Source: Planctomycetaceae bacterium | GTDB lineage: Bacteria > Planctomycetota > Planctomycetia > Pirellulales > UBA1268 | Length of the DNA stretch: 19,389 nucleotides | Assembly: GCA_005789975.1 (NCBI GenBank) | Contig: SXWC01000043.1 | Coordinates: 1-19,389 of the forward strand | Direction: 5' to 3' | Position numbers and translations under genes: made by a program | The notes under the pieces: model-generated | What the model was told of the DNA's origin: nothing | Databases searched by the model: none | Seen by the model: the letters and a program-made list of their open reading frames with translations, nothing else | Shown: positions 6,279 through 14,344 of the stretch, piece by piece | Numbering within the stretch: position 1 is the first letter of the stretch | Layout of the letters: each line of letters starts with the position of its first letter

Positions 6279-7132
6279 GCGCCGCCCGCAGCCGCGACAT
6301 CGTGCTCGTCGACTGTCCGGACGAAGTGGGTCTCATTCACCGCATCACCGGCGTGCTGCAGTCGCGGCGGCTCAACATCGAGAGCAACTGTGAGTTCGTC
6401 GATGTGTCGACCGGCCACTTCTTCTTCCGGGCCGAGGTCGCGCCGGCCGTTGAGCCGGTGCCCGCCGAGCAGCTGCGGGCCGACCTCGAGGCGGTGCTCT
6501 CCCGCGCCGCCCGGGTGCGGGTGACCCGCGAGGATCGACGGCCGATCGTCGTCTGTGCGACCCGCGAACCGCACTGCCTCGGAGAGCTGCTCCTGCTCGA
6601 CGCCGTGGGTGAACTCCCGGGCCGGATCGTGGCGGTGGTCGCCAATCACGACGATCTCCGCACGCTGGTCGACAGGTTCGGCGTGCCTTTCCTCCACGTG
6701 TCGCACTCCGGCCTTTCCCGCGAGGCCCACGAAGAGGCCCTGCTCGGGGCGATCGCCGGCTTCGCCCCGCAATACATCGTCCTGGCCCGCTACATGCGGG
6801 TGCTCTCGGCCGCCGCGATCGCCCGCTACCCGGACCGCATCCTCAACATCCACCACTCGTTCCTGCCCGCGTTCGCCGGTGCCAGTCCCTACCGACAGGC
6901 GTTCGCCCGCGGTGTGAAGCTGATCGGGGCCACCGCGCACTTCGTCACCGAGCAGCTCGACGAAGGGCCGATCATCGCCCAGGACGTCACCCCCGTCGAT
7001 CACACGTTCACTCCCGAACGGATGGCCCAGGCCGGCCGCGACGTGGAGAAAATCGTCCTCGCGCGGGCCGTGCGGCTGGTGCTCGAAGAGCGGGTCTTCC
7101 TGCACGGACCACGCACGGTCGTCTTCGGATGA
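6275..7132 (+). CDS. purU: Formyltetrahydrofolate deformylase
   Basis: This 285-aa protein, usual length for PurU, hydrolyses 10-formyl-tetrahydrofolate to tetrahydrofolate and formate. The formate can feed PurT-type purine synthesis and the reaction balances one-carbon pools. Residues about 7-85 are an ACT domain (DIVLVDCPDEVGLIHRIT). Residues about 90-280 are a formyltransferase fold with VVANHDDLRTLV, then NIHHSFLPAF, giving catalytic N191 and H193, and GATAHFVTEQLDEGPIIAQ, giving D229. All three catalytic residues are present. The frame is open upstream, but the ATG at 6275 overlaps the ATPase stop as ATGA and homology starts right after it. A GATGCCGAGCGGCAT palindrome (about 7155-7169) follows the gene and may be a weak terminator. 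Confidence 0.93.
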   Translation: MSAARSRDIVLVDCPDEVGLIHRITGVLQSRRLNIESNCEFVDVSTGHFFFRAEVAPAVEPVPAEQLRADLEAVLSRAARVRVTREDRRPIVVCATREPHCLGELLLLDAVGELPGRIVAVVANHDDLRTLVDRFGVPFLHVSHSGLSREAHEEALLGAIAGFAPQYIVLARYMRVLSAAAIARYPDRILNIHHSFLPAFAGASPYRQAFARGVKLIGATAHFVTEQLDEGPIIAQDVTPVDHTFTPERMAQAGRDVEKIVLARAVRLVLEERVFLHGPRTVVFG

Positions 7133-7359
7133 CGATCGGCGCACGGATGGTCAGGATGCCGAGCGGCATTCCGCATGTTGTGTCGGCGTGGCTTGACTCA
7201 CACGCACGGTTGGTCTGCATGCGCCTTGAATCAGCGCGCCAGGACATGCCGCGCGCAAGAGCCAACCGGATCAGCGTATAACCACAAGGGGGGGTGTGGT
7301 ATTCTTCTGAATCCTGGGCGGGGAGGGATCCCCGTCTTTCACCTGCCAAGGAGGGCGAC

Positions 7360-7866
7360 ATGTCCACGAGCGTTTCCCAGTGCGCGGCGTTTCTTTCGGG
7401 CGATGGGGTGCGGCATCACGTCGATGAGTGCGAGCGGGTGATTCGCCTCGCGTTCGTCACCCAGCGCTACCGCAACCTGCGGGGCGAGAAACTCGCGCTG
7501 GTTCGCATCGAGACCCCCGACGATGGCCATCGCTGTCGCGTCTCGATCGAGCGGGCGTTCACGCCCGGCCCGGACGCCGCGCTGACGTGCCTCGATCTCT
7601 GCCGGCTCGCCGCCGACACGCCGCTGGTCTCCATCGAGTATGCCGAAGACTTCGAGAATCTGCGGATGACCGTGGAAACGGTCGTCGAGGATGGTGAACT
7701 CACGCGCCTCCAACTGCTCTCGATGGTCGATCGCATCGTCGAAGCGGCGGAGTGCTGGCAGACCGCACTGGAACACACGGCGCTGCGATCCTCGCCGGGC
7801 CGGGCACACACGGCCGACTCCCCCGAAAGAGGGTACACTGGTGAGGCGGACCAGGAGGCTGCCTGA
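7360..7866 (+). CDS. YbjN-like (CesT/type III chaperone-fold) small protein
   Basis: This is a soluble 168-aa protein with no signal peptide or membrane segment. The segment RYRNLRGEKLALVRIETPDDG, the strand-rich middle and the helical LTRLQLLSMVDRIVEAAECWQTAL resemble the YbjN/CesT superfamily. These are small chaperone-like or regulatory folds found in many planctomycetes and actinobacteria. The match is by pattern only and no catalytic motif is visible. The last about 30 residues look disordered. AAGGAGGGCGAC immediately before the ATG at 7360 is a strong Shine-Dalgarno and fixes the start. A TATAAC box at 7277-7282 might be its -10, but no convincing -35 is seen. It stands alone, 227 nt after purU and 38 nt before a tandem repeat. 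Confidence 0.7.
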   Translation: MSTSVSQCAAFLSGDGVRHHVDECERVIRLAFVTQRYRNLRGEKLALVRIETPDDGHRCRVSIERAFTPGPDAALTCLDLCRLAADTPLVSIEYAEDFENLRMTVETVVEDGELTRLQLLSMVDRIVEAAECWQTALEHTALRSSPGRAHTADSPERGYTGEADQEAA

Positions 7867-7903
7867 CGTAGGGACAGCAAACAAGCGACTCGGGGTGCAG
7901 GAG

Positions 7904-7987
7904 CCTGGCTGACCAAGCCTCGTTGACCAAGCCTCGTTGACCAAGCCTCGTTGACCAAGCCTGGCTGACCAAGCCTCGTTGACCAAG
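7904..7987. repeat. Six tandem copies of a 14-bp unit
   Basis: Six head-to-tail units run from 7904 to 7987. Units 2, 3, 4 and 6 read CCTCGTTGACCAAG; units 1 and 5 read CCTGGCTGACCAAG. The two types differ at three positions (CGT against GGC), so the order is b-a-a-a-b-a. A period of 14 is not a multiple of three and no plausible protein spans it. It lies just after the YbjN-like gene and about 160 nt before the WYL-type regulator. Confidence 0.95.
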
Positions 7988-8145
7988 GGTGCCGATCGGG
8001 GCCGCATAGTTGGTCCTCTCGGGTGACCATTGGCTGCGGGTGGTCCCCCTATCCAATGAGGGTGCGGACTCGCTGCGGTGGTCCGGCGGCTTCGCCAGGT
8101 CCAAGCGGCTCTGATTCCCACCCTCACGCCTCGCACCTTGTGACC

Positions 8146-8898
8146 ATGCCAAGAAACCTCGCTCGCTACGAACAGTTTCTCCGCATCTACTCGCTTCTCG
8201 ACATCCTCTCCACCGCCCGCCAGCCGCTCGATGACCAGACCCTGATCACGCAGGTCAAGGATCGGCTCGGTTTTTCCCGGCTCTCGCCGCGGACCCTGCA
8301 CCGTGACTGCGAGTTCCTCCTGGCCTGCGGCTACCCGATCGACAGGCCCCAACTGCCCGGCGATCGGCGGCATGGGTGGCTGCTCGACAAGGAAGCGATG
8401 GTCAATCGCCGGTTGCCCGGCGAGCCGATGACGATTCTGGAACTCGTCGCCTTCAACGTGGCCCGCGATCTGCTGCGGACGTTCCAGGGCACGATCCTCT
8501 GGACGGGAATCGAATCACTCCGGTCGAAGATCACGACCGGGGTCCCTGCGGATCTGCTCGAGCGGGTGGAAGACACCCGCCGGGTGTTTCATGTCGATCA
8601 ACTCGACAGCTCGAAGTATGCCTCGCATCCCCGGCTCCTCTCGGCGATCTGCACCGCCATCGACGACTGCCGGGAAATCGAAGTCGAGTCACGCCAGGCC
8701 GATGGCCCGGTCCGCCGACGCATCCAGCCGGTGATGCTGATGATCCGTTTGCCGAAGGTGCAGCTCGTCGGCTGGACGTCGCCGTCGGACGACGCCGGCC
8801 CGATCATGCTCGACATCGAGTTGATCGAGAAGGTGACGACGCTCGACAGCACGTTCACGCACCGCCCCATCGATCCGTCGCTGCTGGTCGATCGCTGA
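8146..8898 (+). CDS. WYL-type helix-turn-helix transcriptional regulator
   Basis: This 250-aa protein has an N-terminal winged helix-turn-helix (about residues 5-65, RYEQFLRIYSLLDILSTA ... LSPRTLHRDCEFLLACGYPI) of the kind found before WYL domains. The C-terminal half (about 90-245) has the layout of a WYL/YafY regulator: a helical linker and then a strand-rich ligand domain (RRRIQPVMLMIRLPKVQLVGW). The WYL triad itself is not clear, so the ligand domain may be degenerate. Such proteins are dimeric DNA-binding regulators, some sensing nucleic acid or nucleotides. I chose the ATG at 8146, where the domain begins; the frame is open to 8023 but that stretch looks non-coding, and a GTG at 8140 is also possible. 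No strong Shine-Dalgarno is visible. The upstream tandem repeat could be a target site. Confidence 0.75.
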   Translation: MPRNLARYEQFLRIYSLLDILSTARQPLDDQTLITQVKDRLGFSRLSPRTLHRDCEFLLACGYPIDRPQLPGDRRHGWLLDKEAMVNRRLPGEPMTILELVAFNVARDLLRTFQGTILWTGIESLRSKITTGVPADLLERVEDTRRVFHVDQLDSSKYASHPRLLSAICTAIDDCREIEVESRQADGPVRRRIQPVMLMIRLPKVQLVGWTSPSDDAGPIMLDIELIEKVTTLDSTFTHRPIDPSLLVDR

Positions 8899-8903
8899 TT
8901 CGA

Positions 8904-8919
8904 CCGGCGGAAACGCCGG
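8904..8919. terminator. GNRA-capped hairpin between convergent genes
   Basis: CCGGCG-GAAA-CGCCGG is a perfect 6-bp stem with a GAAA tetraloop. It begins 5 nt after the stop of the WYL-type gene and lies between it and the convergent hemerythrin gene. No T-tract follows on either strand, so it is a possible weak terminator or an RNA 3'-end stabiliser. Confidence 0.4.
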
Positions 8920-8987
8920 GGGTGTCCTCGGCCGACAATTTTTCGCATCCTGCCCGGCCACCGCTGTTCCACAGTCTGCCTGGGGTG

Positions 8988-9449
8988 TCAGTCGGCCAGG
9001 TCGAGATCCTCGTTGTAGCCCTGCTGCACGACGGCGTTTTCATTCCTCTCGTGGGCGATCAGATGGTCGGCGAAGGTCGCGAAGCCGCGGGTGGCCTCGT
9101 CCCACGCCCGGGAAGAAACGTCCTGACCCGCCAGCGTTGCCAGCAAGGTGTCGAGTTCGGCGAGCAATCGCGGATGATCGGCCAGGACCTTGCCGGCAGC
9201 GGACGCCAGGCGGGGCATCCGGGCGATCGACTCCTCCATGAAGCCGCCCCGTTCCTCCTGCTCAAAATGGGCCCTGAGGTAGTCCCGCAGGCACGTGAGC
9301 ATCTTCCTCACGGCCCCCAGCCGCCGGGCATCCGGGGGCTCGACGGCGGCAAAGGCCGCTCGTGTGGCCAGCAGCTGCGCATGGAGTTCGCGATGCTGGC
9401 CGAGAATATGCCCGAGGATCACCGGGTCGATGCGGTCGGGTGAATACAT
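8988..9449 (-). CDS. Hemerythrin-like (HHE) domain protein
   Basis: This 153-aa protein is a four-helix HHE cation-binding domain with no signal peptide. Likely metal ligands are H19 and H23 in QHRELH, H61 with E65/E66 in HFEQEE, H92 in DHP, and H129, H133 and E137 in FADHLIAHERNEN. The family binds a di-iron centre and handles oxygen, nitric oxide or iron; the exact role here cannot be read. It is convergent with the WYL-type gene and divergent from the DUF155 gene, so it is probably its own unit. The 178 nt before it hold no clear promoter. Confidence 0.85.
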   Translation of the reverse strand: MYSPDRIDPVILGHILGQHRELHAQLLATRAAFAAVEPPDARRLGAVRKMLTCLRDYLRAHFEQEERGGFMEESIARMPRLASAAGKVLADHPRLLAELDTLLATLAGQDVSSRAWDEATRGFATFADHLIAHERNENAVVQQGYNEDLDLAD

Positions 9450-9627
9450 CGCATCTGTCCTCGTGCCGGAGAGAACCTCGGAGTGGAGGCCGCGACCCTG
9501 CCCCCTATTGTTCGCTCAGCGGTTCGAGCATGGCGGGAGTCCGCCCCACCCGCCGGCTGGTGCTTGCGCCCCCGGTGATGGACACTTGCGGAAAGCCGCC
9601 CGGTCGTGACCGTCGAGGAACCGTTCC

Positions 9628-10521
9628 ATGCCCGACGACCAGCGTTCACGCGACGCCGAGACCACCGCACGCCCGTCCGTCATTGACCGCATCGCCTTCC
9701 AGGCCCGGGCCGTGCTCGCCGGCACGGGTATCGACGTCTCGGCCCTCGGCTCCACCGACCGCACGGGCAACCCGCCGCTCGTCGTGGAGCTCGTGGGCTC
9801 GCAACTCGGTGGCGTGATCGCCGCGAAGCCGCCCGCGGGCAACGGCCTCGCCGTGCTCTTCCGCTACGGCGCGATCGTGTTTTTCGACGTCTCACCTGCC
9901 GCGGCCACCGACTACATCCGCCAGATCGGGCCGTTCATCCGTCAGCCTTTTCCCCTGATGGACCAGGAGACCGAGGTGCTCGACATTCGCATCGCATCCA
10001 ACGGCAAGGAGACGATGGAGGGCAACACGCTCGTGCTCGGCGACGTGACGCTCGAGAAGCTCCAGCTCGTCGCCGACGTGCTCGCCAAGAGCGTGTCGCT
10101 GGCCCATCACGAGCGGGCCATCGAGAGCCAGTTCGAGCGGATCGAGCCCTTCGCCGCCAACCTCGATCACTGGGGCCGCGGCGGCCGCGCCGCCAGGGAG
10201 CTCCTCCAGCATCTCGGCACCGCGCTGCTCGCCGAACACCGGGTCGTGGCCGGGGCCCGCGTGGACGATTCACCCGAACTGCTCTGGGACCATCCGGAAC
10301 TGGAACGACTCTGGGCCCGGTTGCGCGACGACTTCGAGATCCGCGAACGCTTCGCCGCGCTCCACGGCAAGCTCGCCCTCATCTCACGTACGGCTGAAAC
10401 GGCCCTCGAACTGCTGCAGAATCGCCGCTCGCTGCGGGTCGAGTGGGCGATCGTGGGGCTGATCGTGTTCGAGATCCTCCTGACCCTGTTTGAGTGGGCG
10501 CTGGCGGCGGGCGGCCGCTGA
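9628..10521 (+). CDS. DUF155 / RMD1-family membrane-anchored protein
   Basis: This 297-aa protein carries the DUF155 pattern: GLAVLFRYGAIVFFDVSP (about residues 70-90), a middle LVLGDVTLEKLQLVADVLAKSVSLAHHE, a long helical region (to about 260), and the C-terminal LQNRRSLRVEWAIVGLIV followed by a transmembrane helix (about 268-292). Relatives include yeast Rmd1 and human RMND1, inner-membrane proteins involved in mitochondrial translation and morphology; the bacterial members have no settled role. By topology, most of the protein would sit in the cytoplasm with a C-terminal anchor. The ATG at 9628 follows GAGGAA at a good distance. There is no obvious operon partner: the next gene starts 142 nt later. 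Confidence 0.85.
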   Translation: MPDDQRSRDAETTARPSVIDRIAFQARAVLAGTGIDVSALGSTDRTGNPPLVVELVGSQLGGVIAAKPPAGNGLAVLFRYGAIVFFDVSPAAATDYIRQIGPFIRQPFPLMDQETEVLDIRIASNGKETMEGNTLVLGDVTLEKLQLVADVLAKSVSLAHHERAIESQFERIEPFAANLDHWGRGGRAARELLQHLGTALLAEHRVVAGARVDDSPELLWDHPELERLWARLRDDFEIRERFAALHGKLALISRTAETALELLQNRRSLRVEWAIVGLIVFEILLTLFEWALAAGGR

Positions 10522-10662
10522 AGGCCTTCCGTCCCGCCCTCGGGGTCCGCGGGAAATCCTCCGACGAAGGAGGCCTCCGCTCATCGCCGGCCGAAGACGG
10601 TTCGTCCGGAATCCGCGGTGTCGGCTATAAACAGTGGACCCCACCCGAGAGGACATCCGTTC

Positions 10663-12204
10663 ATGCGATTCGCTCTGCTCATTGCCCTGCTCTTCACCGC
10701 CGCCACCGCCACCGCCCGCGGGCAGAAGGTGGAGGTGGAGGAATTCACGCTTCCCAATGGGATGCAGTTTCTGCTCGTGCCCCGGAGCGATCAGCCCAAT
10801 GTGGTGAGCGCCGGCTGGATCGCCCGCGTTGGCAGCGTGAACGAGCGGCCGGGGATCACCGGCATCAGCCACTTTTTCGAACACATGATGTTCAAGGGCA
10901 CCGACACCATCGGCACCCGTGAGCCCGAACGCGACTCGAAATACCGGGGGGAACAGAAAGCCATCCGTGACGAAATCAACCGCCTGGTCTGGTCGCGGCA
11001 ATACGACCGCTTCTTCAAGGGGGAGATCGACGACCCATGGAACCCGGCCAACGACACCCAGGAACTGCGGGTGCTGCGGGCCCGGCTCGAGTCGCTGATC
11101 AAGGCCCAGCAGGGCCGCGGCGAGGCGGGGCCGGAGGCGGGCACGATCGTCAAGGACGAGTTCGACCAGGTCTACACGAAGGCGGGGGGCAGCGGGATGA
11201 ACGCCTTCACCACCTACGACCTGACCTGCTACTTCATCACCGTGCCCTCCAACAAGCTCGAACTCTGGGCCTGGATGGAGAGCGACCGGCTCCATAACAG
11301 CGTGTTTCGGGAGTTTTACTCCGAGCGCGACGTCGTCCACGAGGAGCGCCGCCTGCGGACCGACAGCACGCCGACGGGAAAGTTCGAGGAGCAGTTCGAC
11401 GCGATGTTCTGGGCGTCGTGCGGGTATGCATGGCCGGTGATCGGCTGGCCGAGCGATCTGAACAGCTACACCTTCGACCAGGCGCAGGACTACTGGAACA
11501 TCTACTATCGCCCCAACAACCTCGTCGGGATCCTCGTCGGCGATTTCGACCCCGCCCGGGCGAAGCAGCTGATCACCAACTACTTTTCGCGGCTCGAACG
11601 CGGGAAGGTGGCTTCCCCGCCGGTGGTCACGCTCGAAGTCGAGCAGCTTGCCGAGCAGCGGATGAACGCGACGGGCGACTTCCCGCCGGCGATCGAGGTC
11701 CGCTACCACACGGTGCCGGCCGGTCACGTGGACAGCTATCCGCTCGACATGCTCGCCGAGGTGCTCAACGACCGCACCGGCCGGCTCTATCGGGGCCTGG
11801 TCGAAGGCCGCGGCATCGCCGCCGCGGCGCAGGCGATGTCGGACACCCGCAAGTATGCCGGCCTGTTCGCCGTGTCGGCCCAGACACGGGGAGAGGCCAC
11901 GCCCGAGCAGCTCGAGCAGGCCTGGATCGAGGAACTCACGAAGCTCCAGTCCGAGGATCTCTCGGATCGTGAACTCCGCAAGGTCAAGAACCGGGTCGCC
12001 GCCCAGAACTACCGCAAGCTCGAAAACAACATGTCGCTGTTCGTGCAGCTCGGCTTCGCCGAGGCGGTGCTCGACTGGCGGGAGATCAACGAGGGACCGG
12101 CCAAGTACGAGGCCGTCACCGCCGCCGACATCCGCCGCGTGGCCCGAAAGTATTTCAAGGAGACCAACCGCAGCGTCGCCGTCTACCGTCGCAAGACCGA
12201 CTGA
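10663..12204 (+). CDS. Secreted M16 (insulinase/pitrilysin) zinc peptidase, catalytic subunit
   Basis: This 513-aa protein has a signal peptide (MRFALLIALLFTAATATARG) and an M16 peptidase domain with an intact HXXEH zinc motif, HFFEHMMFKGT. The later Glu ligand is probably in SERDVVHEERRLRTD. About 80-100 residues between the two are longer than in simple M16 peptidases and include a charged helical stretch (RGEQKAIRDEINRL, LRVLRARLESLIKAQQ). The inactive-half domain (about 270-510) follows, including YYRPNNLVGILVGDFD. It probably works with the second M16 protein just downstream as a two-chain clamshell that cuts peptides outside the cytoplasm. The ATG at 10663 follows GAGAGGAC; an upstream ATG at 10618 would spoil the signal peptide. 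Confidence 0.93.
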   Translation: MRFALLIALLFTAATATARGQKVEVEEFTLPNGMQFLLVPRSDQPNVVSAGWIARVGSVNERPGITGISHFFEHMMFKGTDTIGTREPERDSKYRGEQKAIRDEINRLVWSRQYDRFFKGEIDDPWNPANDTQELRVLRARLESLIKAQQGRGEAGPEAGTIVKDEFDQVYTKAGGSGMNAFTTYDLTCYFITVPSNKLELWAWMESDRLHNSVFREFYSERDVVHEERRLRTDSTPTGKFEEQFDAMFWASCGYAWPVIGWPSDLNSYTFDQAQDYWNIYYRPNNLVGILVGDFDPARAKQLITNYFSRLERGKVASPPVVTLEVEQLAEQRMNATGDFPPAIEVRYHTVPAGHVDSYPLDMLAEVLNDRTGRLYRGLVEGRGIAAAAQAMSDTRKYAGLFAVSAQTRGEATPEQLEQAWIEELTKLQSEDLSDRELRKVKNRVAAQNYRKLENNMSLFVQLGFAEAVLDWREINEGPAKYEAVTAADIRRVARKYFKETNRSVAVYRRKTD

Positions 12205-12231
12205 GCCGCGAACGGGCGACCTTGCCATCCC

Positions 12232-12255
12232 GCCGGCCCGCGTCCGGCTTTTTTT
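12232..12255 (+). terminator. Weak intrinsic terminator between the M16 genes
   Basis: GCCGG (12232-12236) pairs with CCGGC (12244-12248) across a 7-nt loop and is followed by seven T residues (12249-12255). It lies 27 nt after the first M16 stop and 29 nt before the second start. A 5-bp stem is short, so partial termination that lowers expression of the second gene is the likeliest effect. Confidence 0.5.
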
Positions 12256-12284
12256 CAACGGCCCAATCCTCCCACGGACAACCC

Positions 12285-13892
12285 ATGACCCCACGCCAGT
12301 CGAAGTCCCACGCAGCCCGGATCGCCTGCTTGCTCGCCGCCCTGCCCGCCGGAGCGGTGCCGAGCCTCATCGAGGCGGCTCCGCCGGCCCCTGCTGCGGC
12401 GCCGGCCGCCGCCGCACCGGTCTCCACACCCCCGGCAGTGCCAAAGGCGGCAGGGTCGGCGGCGGCGGTGATTCCCGCCCGGCCCGAGCAGATCGCTTTT
12501 GAGCCGCTCGTGTTCGAGCCCCCCGATGCGAAGACTTTCCGCCGCGTGCTTCCTGACGGGACGGTCTGCTACCTCGCACCGTCGCACGAGTTTCCCCTCG
12601 TCACCGTCTCGATGACGTTCAAGGGGGGTTCGTCGCTCGACCCGGCCGATGCCCCGGGCCTCGCCGCGATGACCGCCCGTTTGATCCGCGAGGGGGGCAC
12701 CGCCCGGCGCAAGCCCGGCGATTTCGACGAGACGCTCGACTTCCTGGCGACGGAGGTGGGTGTCGCGGCCAACGACACCTTCACCGTCGCCACGATGAAC
12801 TGCCTGAAGCGGAACCTCGACGAGAGCCTGGCGTTGTTCGTCGAGCTGCTGCGAACCCCGGGATTCGATGAGGGCCGGCTCGAGACGGCCAAGGCCCGCA
12901 TCGCGGAAGACCTCAAGCAACGAAACGACGATGCCTCGTCGATCATCGGCCGCGAGTGGAAGCGGCTCCTCTACGGACCCGATCACTTCGAGGCGGCCGA
13001 GCCGACCGAGAAGACCGTGGCGGCCATCGACCGGGACCGGCTCGCCGGGATGCACGCGAAGGTCTTTCATCCGGGCAACCTGATCATCTCCGTCTCCGGC
13101 GATTTTGACGAGCAGGAGATGCTCGGCAGACTGCAGAAGGCCCTCGCGGGCTGGGAGCGGGGGGCCTCGCCGGCGAATCCCGCCCCGCCCACCGCGACAC
13201 TGACGCCGGGGCTGTACCACGTGCCGAAAGGCATCCCGCAGGGCAAGGTGGTGATGGGGTGCCGGTCGATCGCGCGGGACGATCCCGACCTGATCCCGCT
13301 CCTGCTCCTCAATGAGATCCTGGGCGCCGGCGGATTCACGAGCCGACTGATGCAGCAGGTGCGGAGCAATCAGGGGCTCGCCTACTCCGTCCGCTCCGGG
13401 ATCGTGCCGAAGGTCGACTATCCGGGCGACTTCCGGGTGAGTTTCGAGAGCAAGAGCCCGACAGTGGCCCTGGCGACGAAGATCGTCCTCGACGAGATCG
13501 GCAAGATCCGCGATGAACTCGTGACCGAGGACGAACTCGACACCGCCAAGAAGAGCATCATCGAGACCTTCCCCCGGCAGTTCGAGAGCAAGCCGCAGAT
13601 GCTCCGCCTGTTCGTCAACGACGAGTGGACGAAGCGTCCGGCCGATTATTGGAAGACCTTCCGCCAGAAGGTGGCCGCCGTGACCCGCGAGGATCTGCAG
13701 CGGGTGGCACGGAAGCACCTCGACCCCGGCAAGATGGCCGTGCTCGTGGTCGGTGACTGGGACGCGATCGCCAAGGGCGACCTCGAGGGTCGGGCGACGA
13801 TGAAGGAGTTTTTCAAGGGCGACGTGACGCATCTGCCGCTCCGTGACCCGCTCACGCTCCAGCCGCTTCCCGAGGCGAAGGAGTCGAAGTGA
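12285..13892 (+). CDS. M16-family peptidase homolog, non-catalytic partner subunit
   Basis: This 535-aa protein has an N-terminal hydrophobic export signal (RIACLLAALPAGAVPSLIEA), then an alanine/proline-rich linker (about residues 28-65), then two M16 domains. At the position of the HXXEH zinc motif it reads GLAAMTARL, so the zinc site is lost. It keeps the C-terminal-domain hallmark NQGLAYSVRSG with the Arg/Tyr that contacts substrate. Pairing of an active and an inactive M16 chain encoded side by side is well known in this family. The ATG at 12285 precedes a clear export signal. The stop overlaps the start of the next small gene (GTGA), implying coupling. Confidence 0.9.
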   Translation: MTPRQSKSHAARIACLLAALPAGAVPSLIEAAPPAPAAAPAAAAPVSTPPAVPKAAGSAAAVIPARPEQIAFEPLVFEPPDAKTFRRVLPDGTVCYLAPSHEFPLVTVSMTFKGGSSLDPADAPGLAAMTARLIREGGTARRKPGDFDETLDFLATEVGVAANDTFTVATMNCLKRNLDESLALFVELLRTPGFDEGRLETAKARIAEDLKQRNDDASSIIGREWKRLLYGPDHFEAAEPTEKTVAAIDRDRLAGMHAKVFHPGNLIISVSGDFDEQEMLGRLQKALAGWERGASPANPAPPTATLTPGLYHVPKGIPQGKVVMGCRSIARDDPDLIPLLLLNEILGAGGFTSRLMQQVRSNQGLAYSVRSGIVPKVDYPGDFRVSFESKSPTVALATKIVLDEIGKIRDELVTEDELDTAKKSIIETFPRQFESKPQMLRLFVNDEWTKRPADYWKTFRQKVAAVTREDLQRVARKHLDPGKMAVLVVGDWDAIAKGDLEGRATMKEFFKGDVTHLPLRDPLTLQPLPEAKESK

Positions 13893-14200
13893 TCCGCTCC
13901 GTGATCGTGTGCGCCGTCATTCTCTCGGCGGCCGTCGCGACCGACATTGCCGCTGCCGCACCGGCCGGGATCGACACGTCGTCACCGGGCCATGGCCCCA
14001 CGACGCAGTCCCGCTCACGGATCCGGCGGCATCGTCGCTCGACCGTTCGGCTGACCCACCGCACGCCCGAGGTGATGCGGGAGGATGCGGCGCGCGTCAA
14101 GCGCGGCGACCTGTTCAGCACCTGGTCGAGCGCGGCCGGAAACACGACCGAGTCCGGGGCTGCCCGAGTGTCGGGCGGAACGGCGGGGAGTGGGAGGTGA
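13889..14200 (+). CDS. Small putative secreted basic protein
   Basis: This 103-aa frame starts with GTG overlapping the M16 stop (GTGA). It begins with a good signal peptide (MIRSVIVCAVILSAAVATDIAAAA). The mature part is basic and low in hydrophobic residues (SRSRIRRHRRSTVRLTHRT) and then serine/glycine-rich, with no domain I recognise. The coupled start and the signal peptide support a real gene, perhaps acting with the M16 pair. Its composition could also arise by chance in GC-rich DNA. A GGTGA-CGGG-TCACC hairpin (14196-14209) covers its stop codon. The next 144 nt hold no further gene. Confidence 0.5.
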   Translation: MIRSVIVCAVILSAAVATDIAAAAPAGIDTSSPGHGPTTQSRSRIRRHRRSTVRLTHRTPEVMREDAARVKRGDLFSTWSSAAGNTTESGAARVSGGTAGSGR

Positions 14201-14344
14201 CGGGTCACCAAACGATGCACCGCCCGATCATCGTGGAAAACGACGTTCCGGGGATCGTGGCAGGGGCTGCGGCCGCAACCTTTTCGATCGCCGGGCGTTG
14301 AACCCTCGGCAAGGCACTTCACAACCACTTCGAGGAGACATCCC

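Noticed and set aside
7904..7987. CRISPR array
   Set aside because: The units are only 14 bp and directly abut with no spacers; no cas gene is present.
8029..8057. ATTGG/CCAAT inverted repeat before the WYL-type gene
   Set aside because: 5-bp arms this far apart are expected by chance.
10384..12294. 636-codon open frame on minus
   Set aside because: It is antisense to the catalytic M16 gene, which has a signal peptide and zinc motif. The antisense translation has no domain.
12255..13832. 525-codon open frame on minus
   Set aside because: It is antisense to the second M16 gene and its composition is shadow-like.
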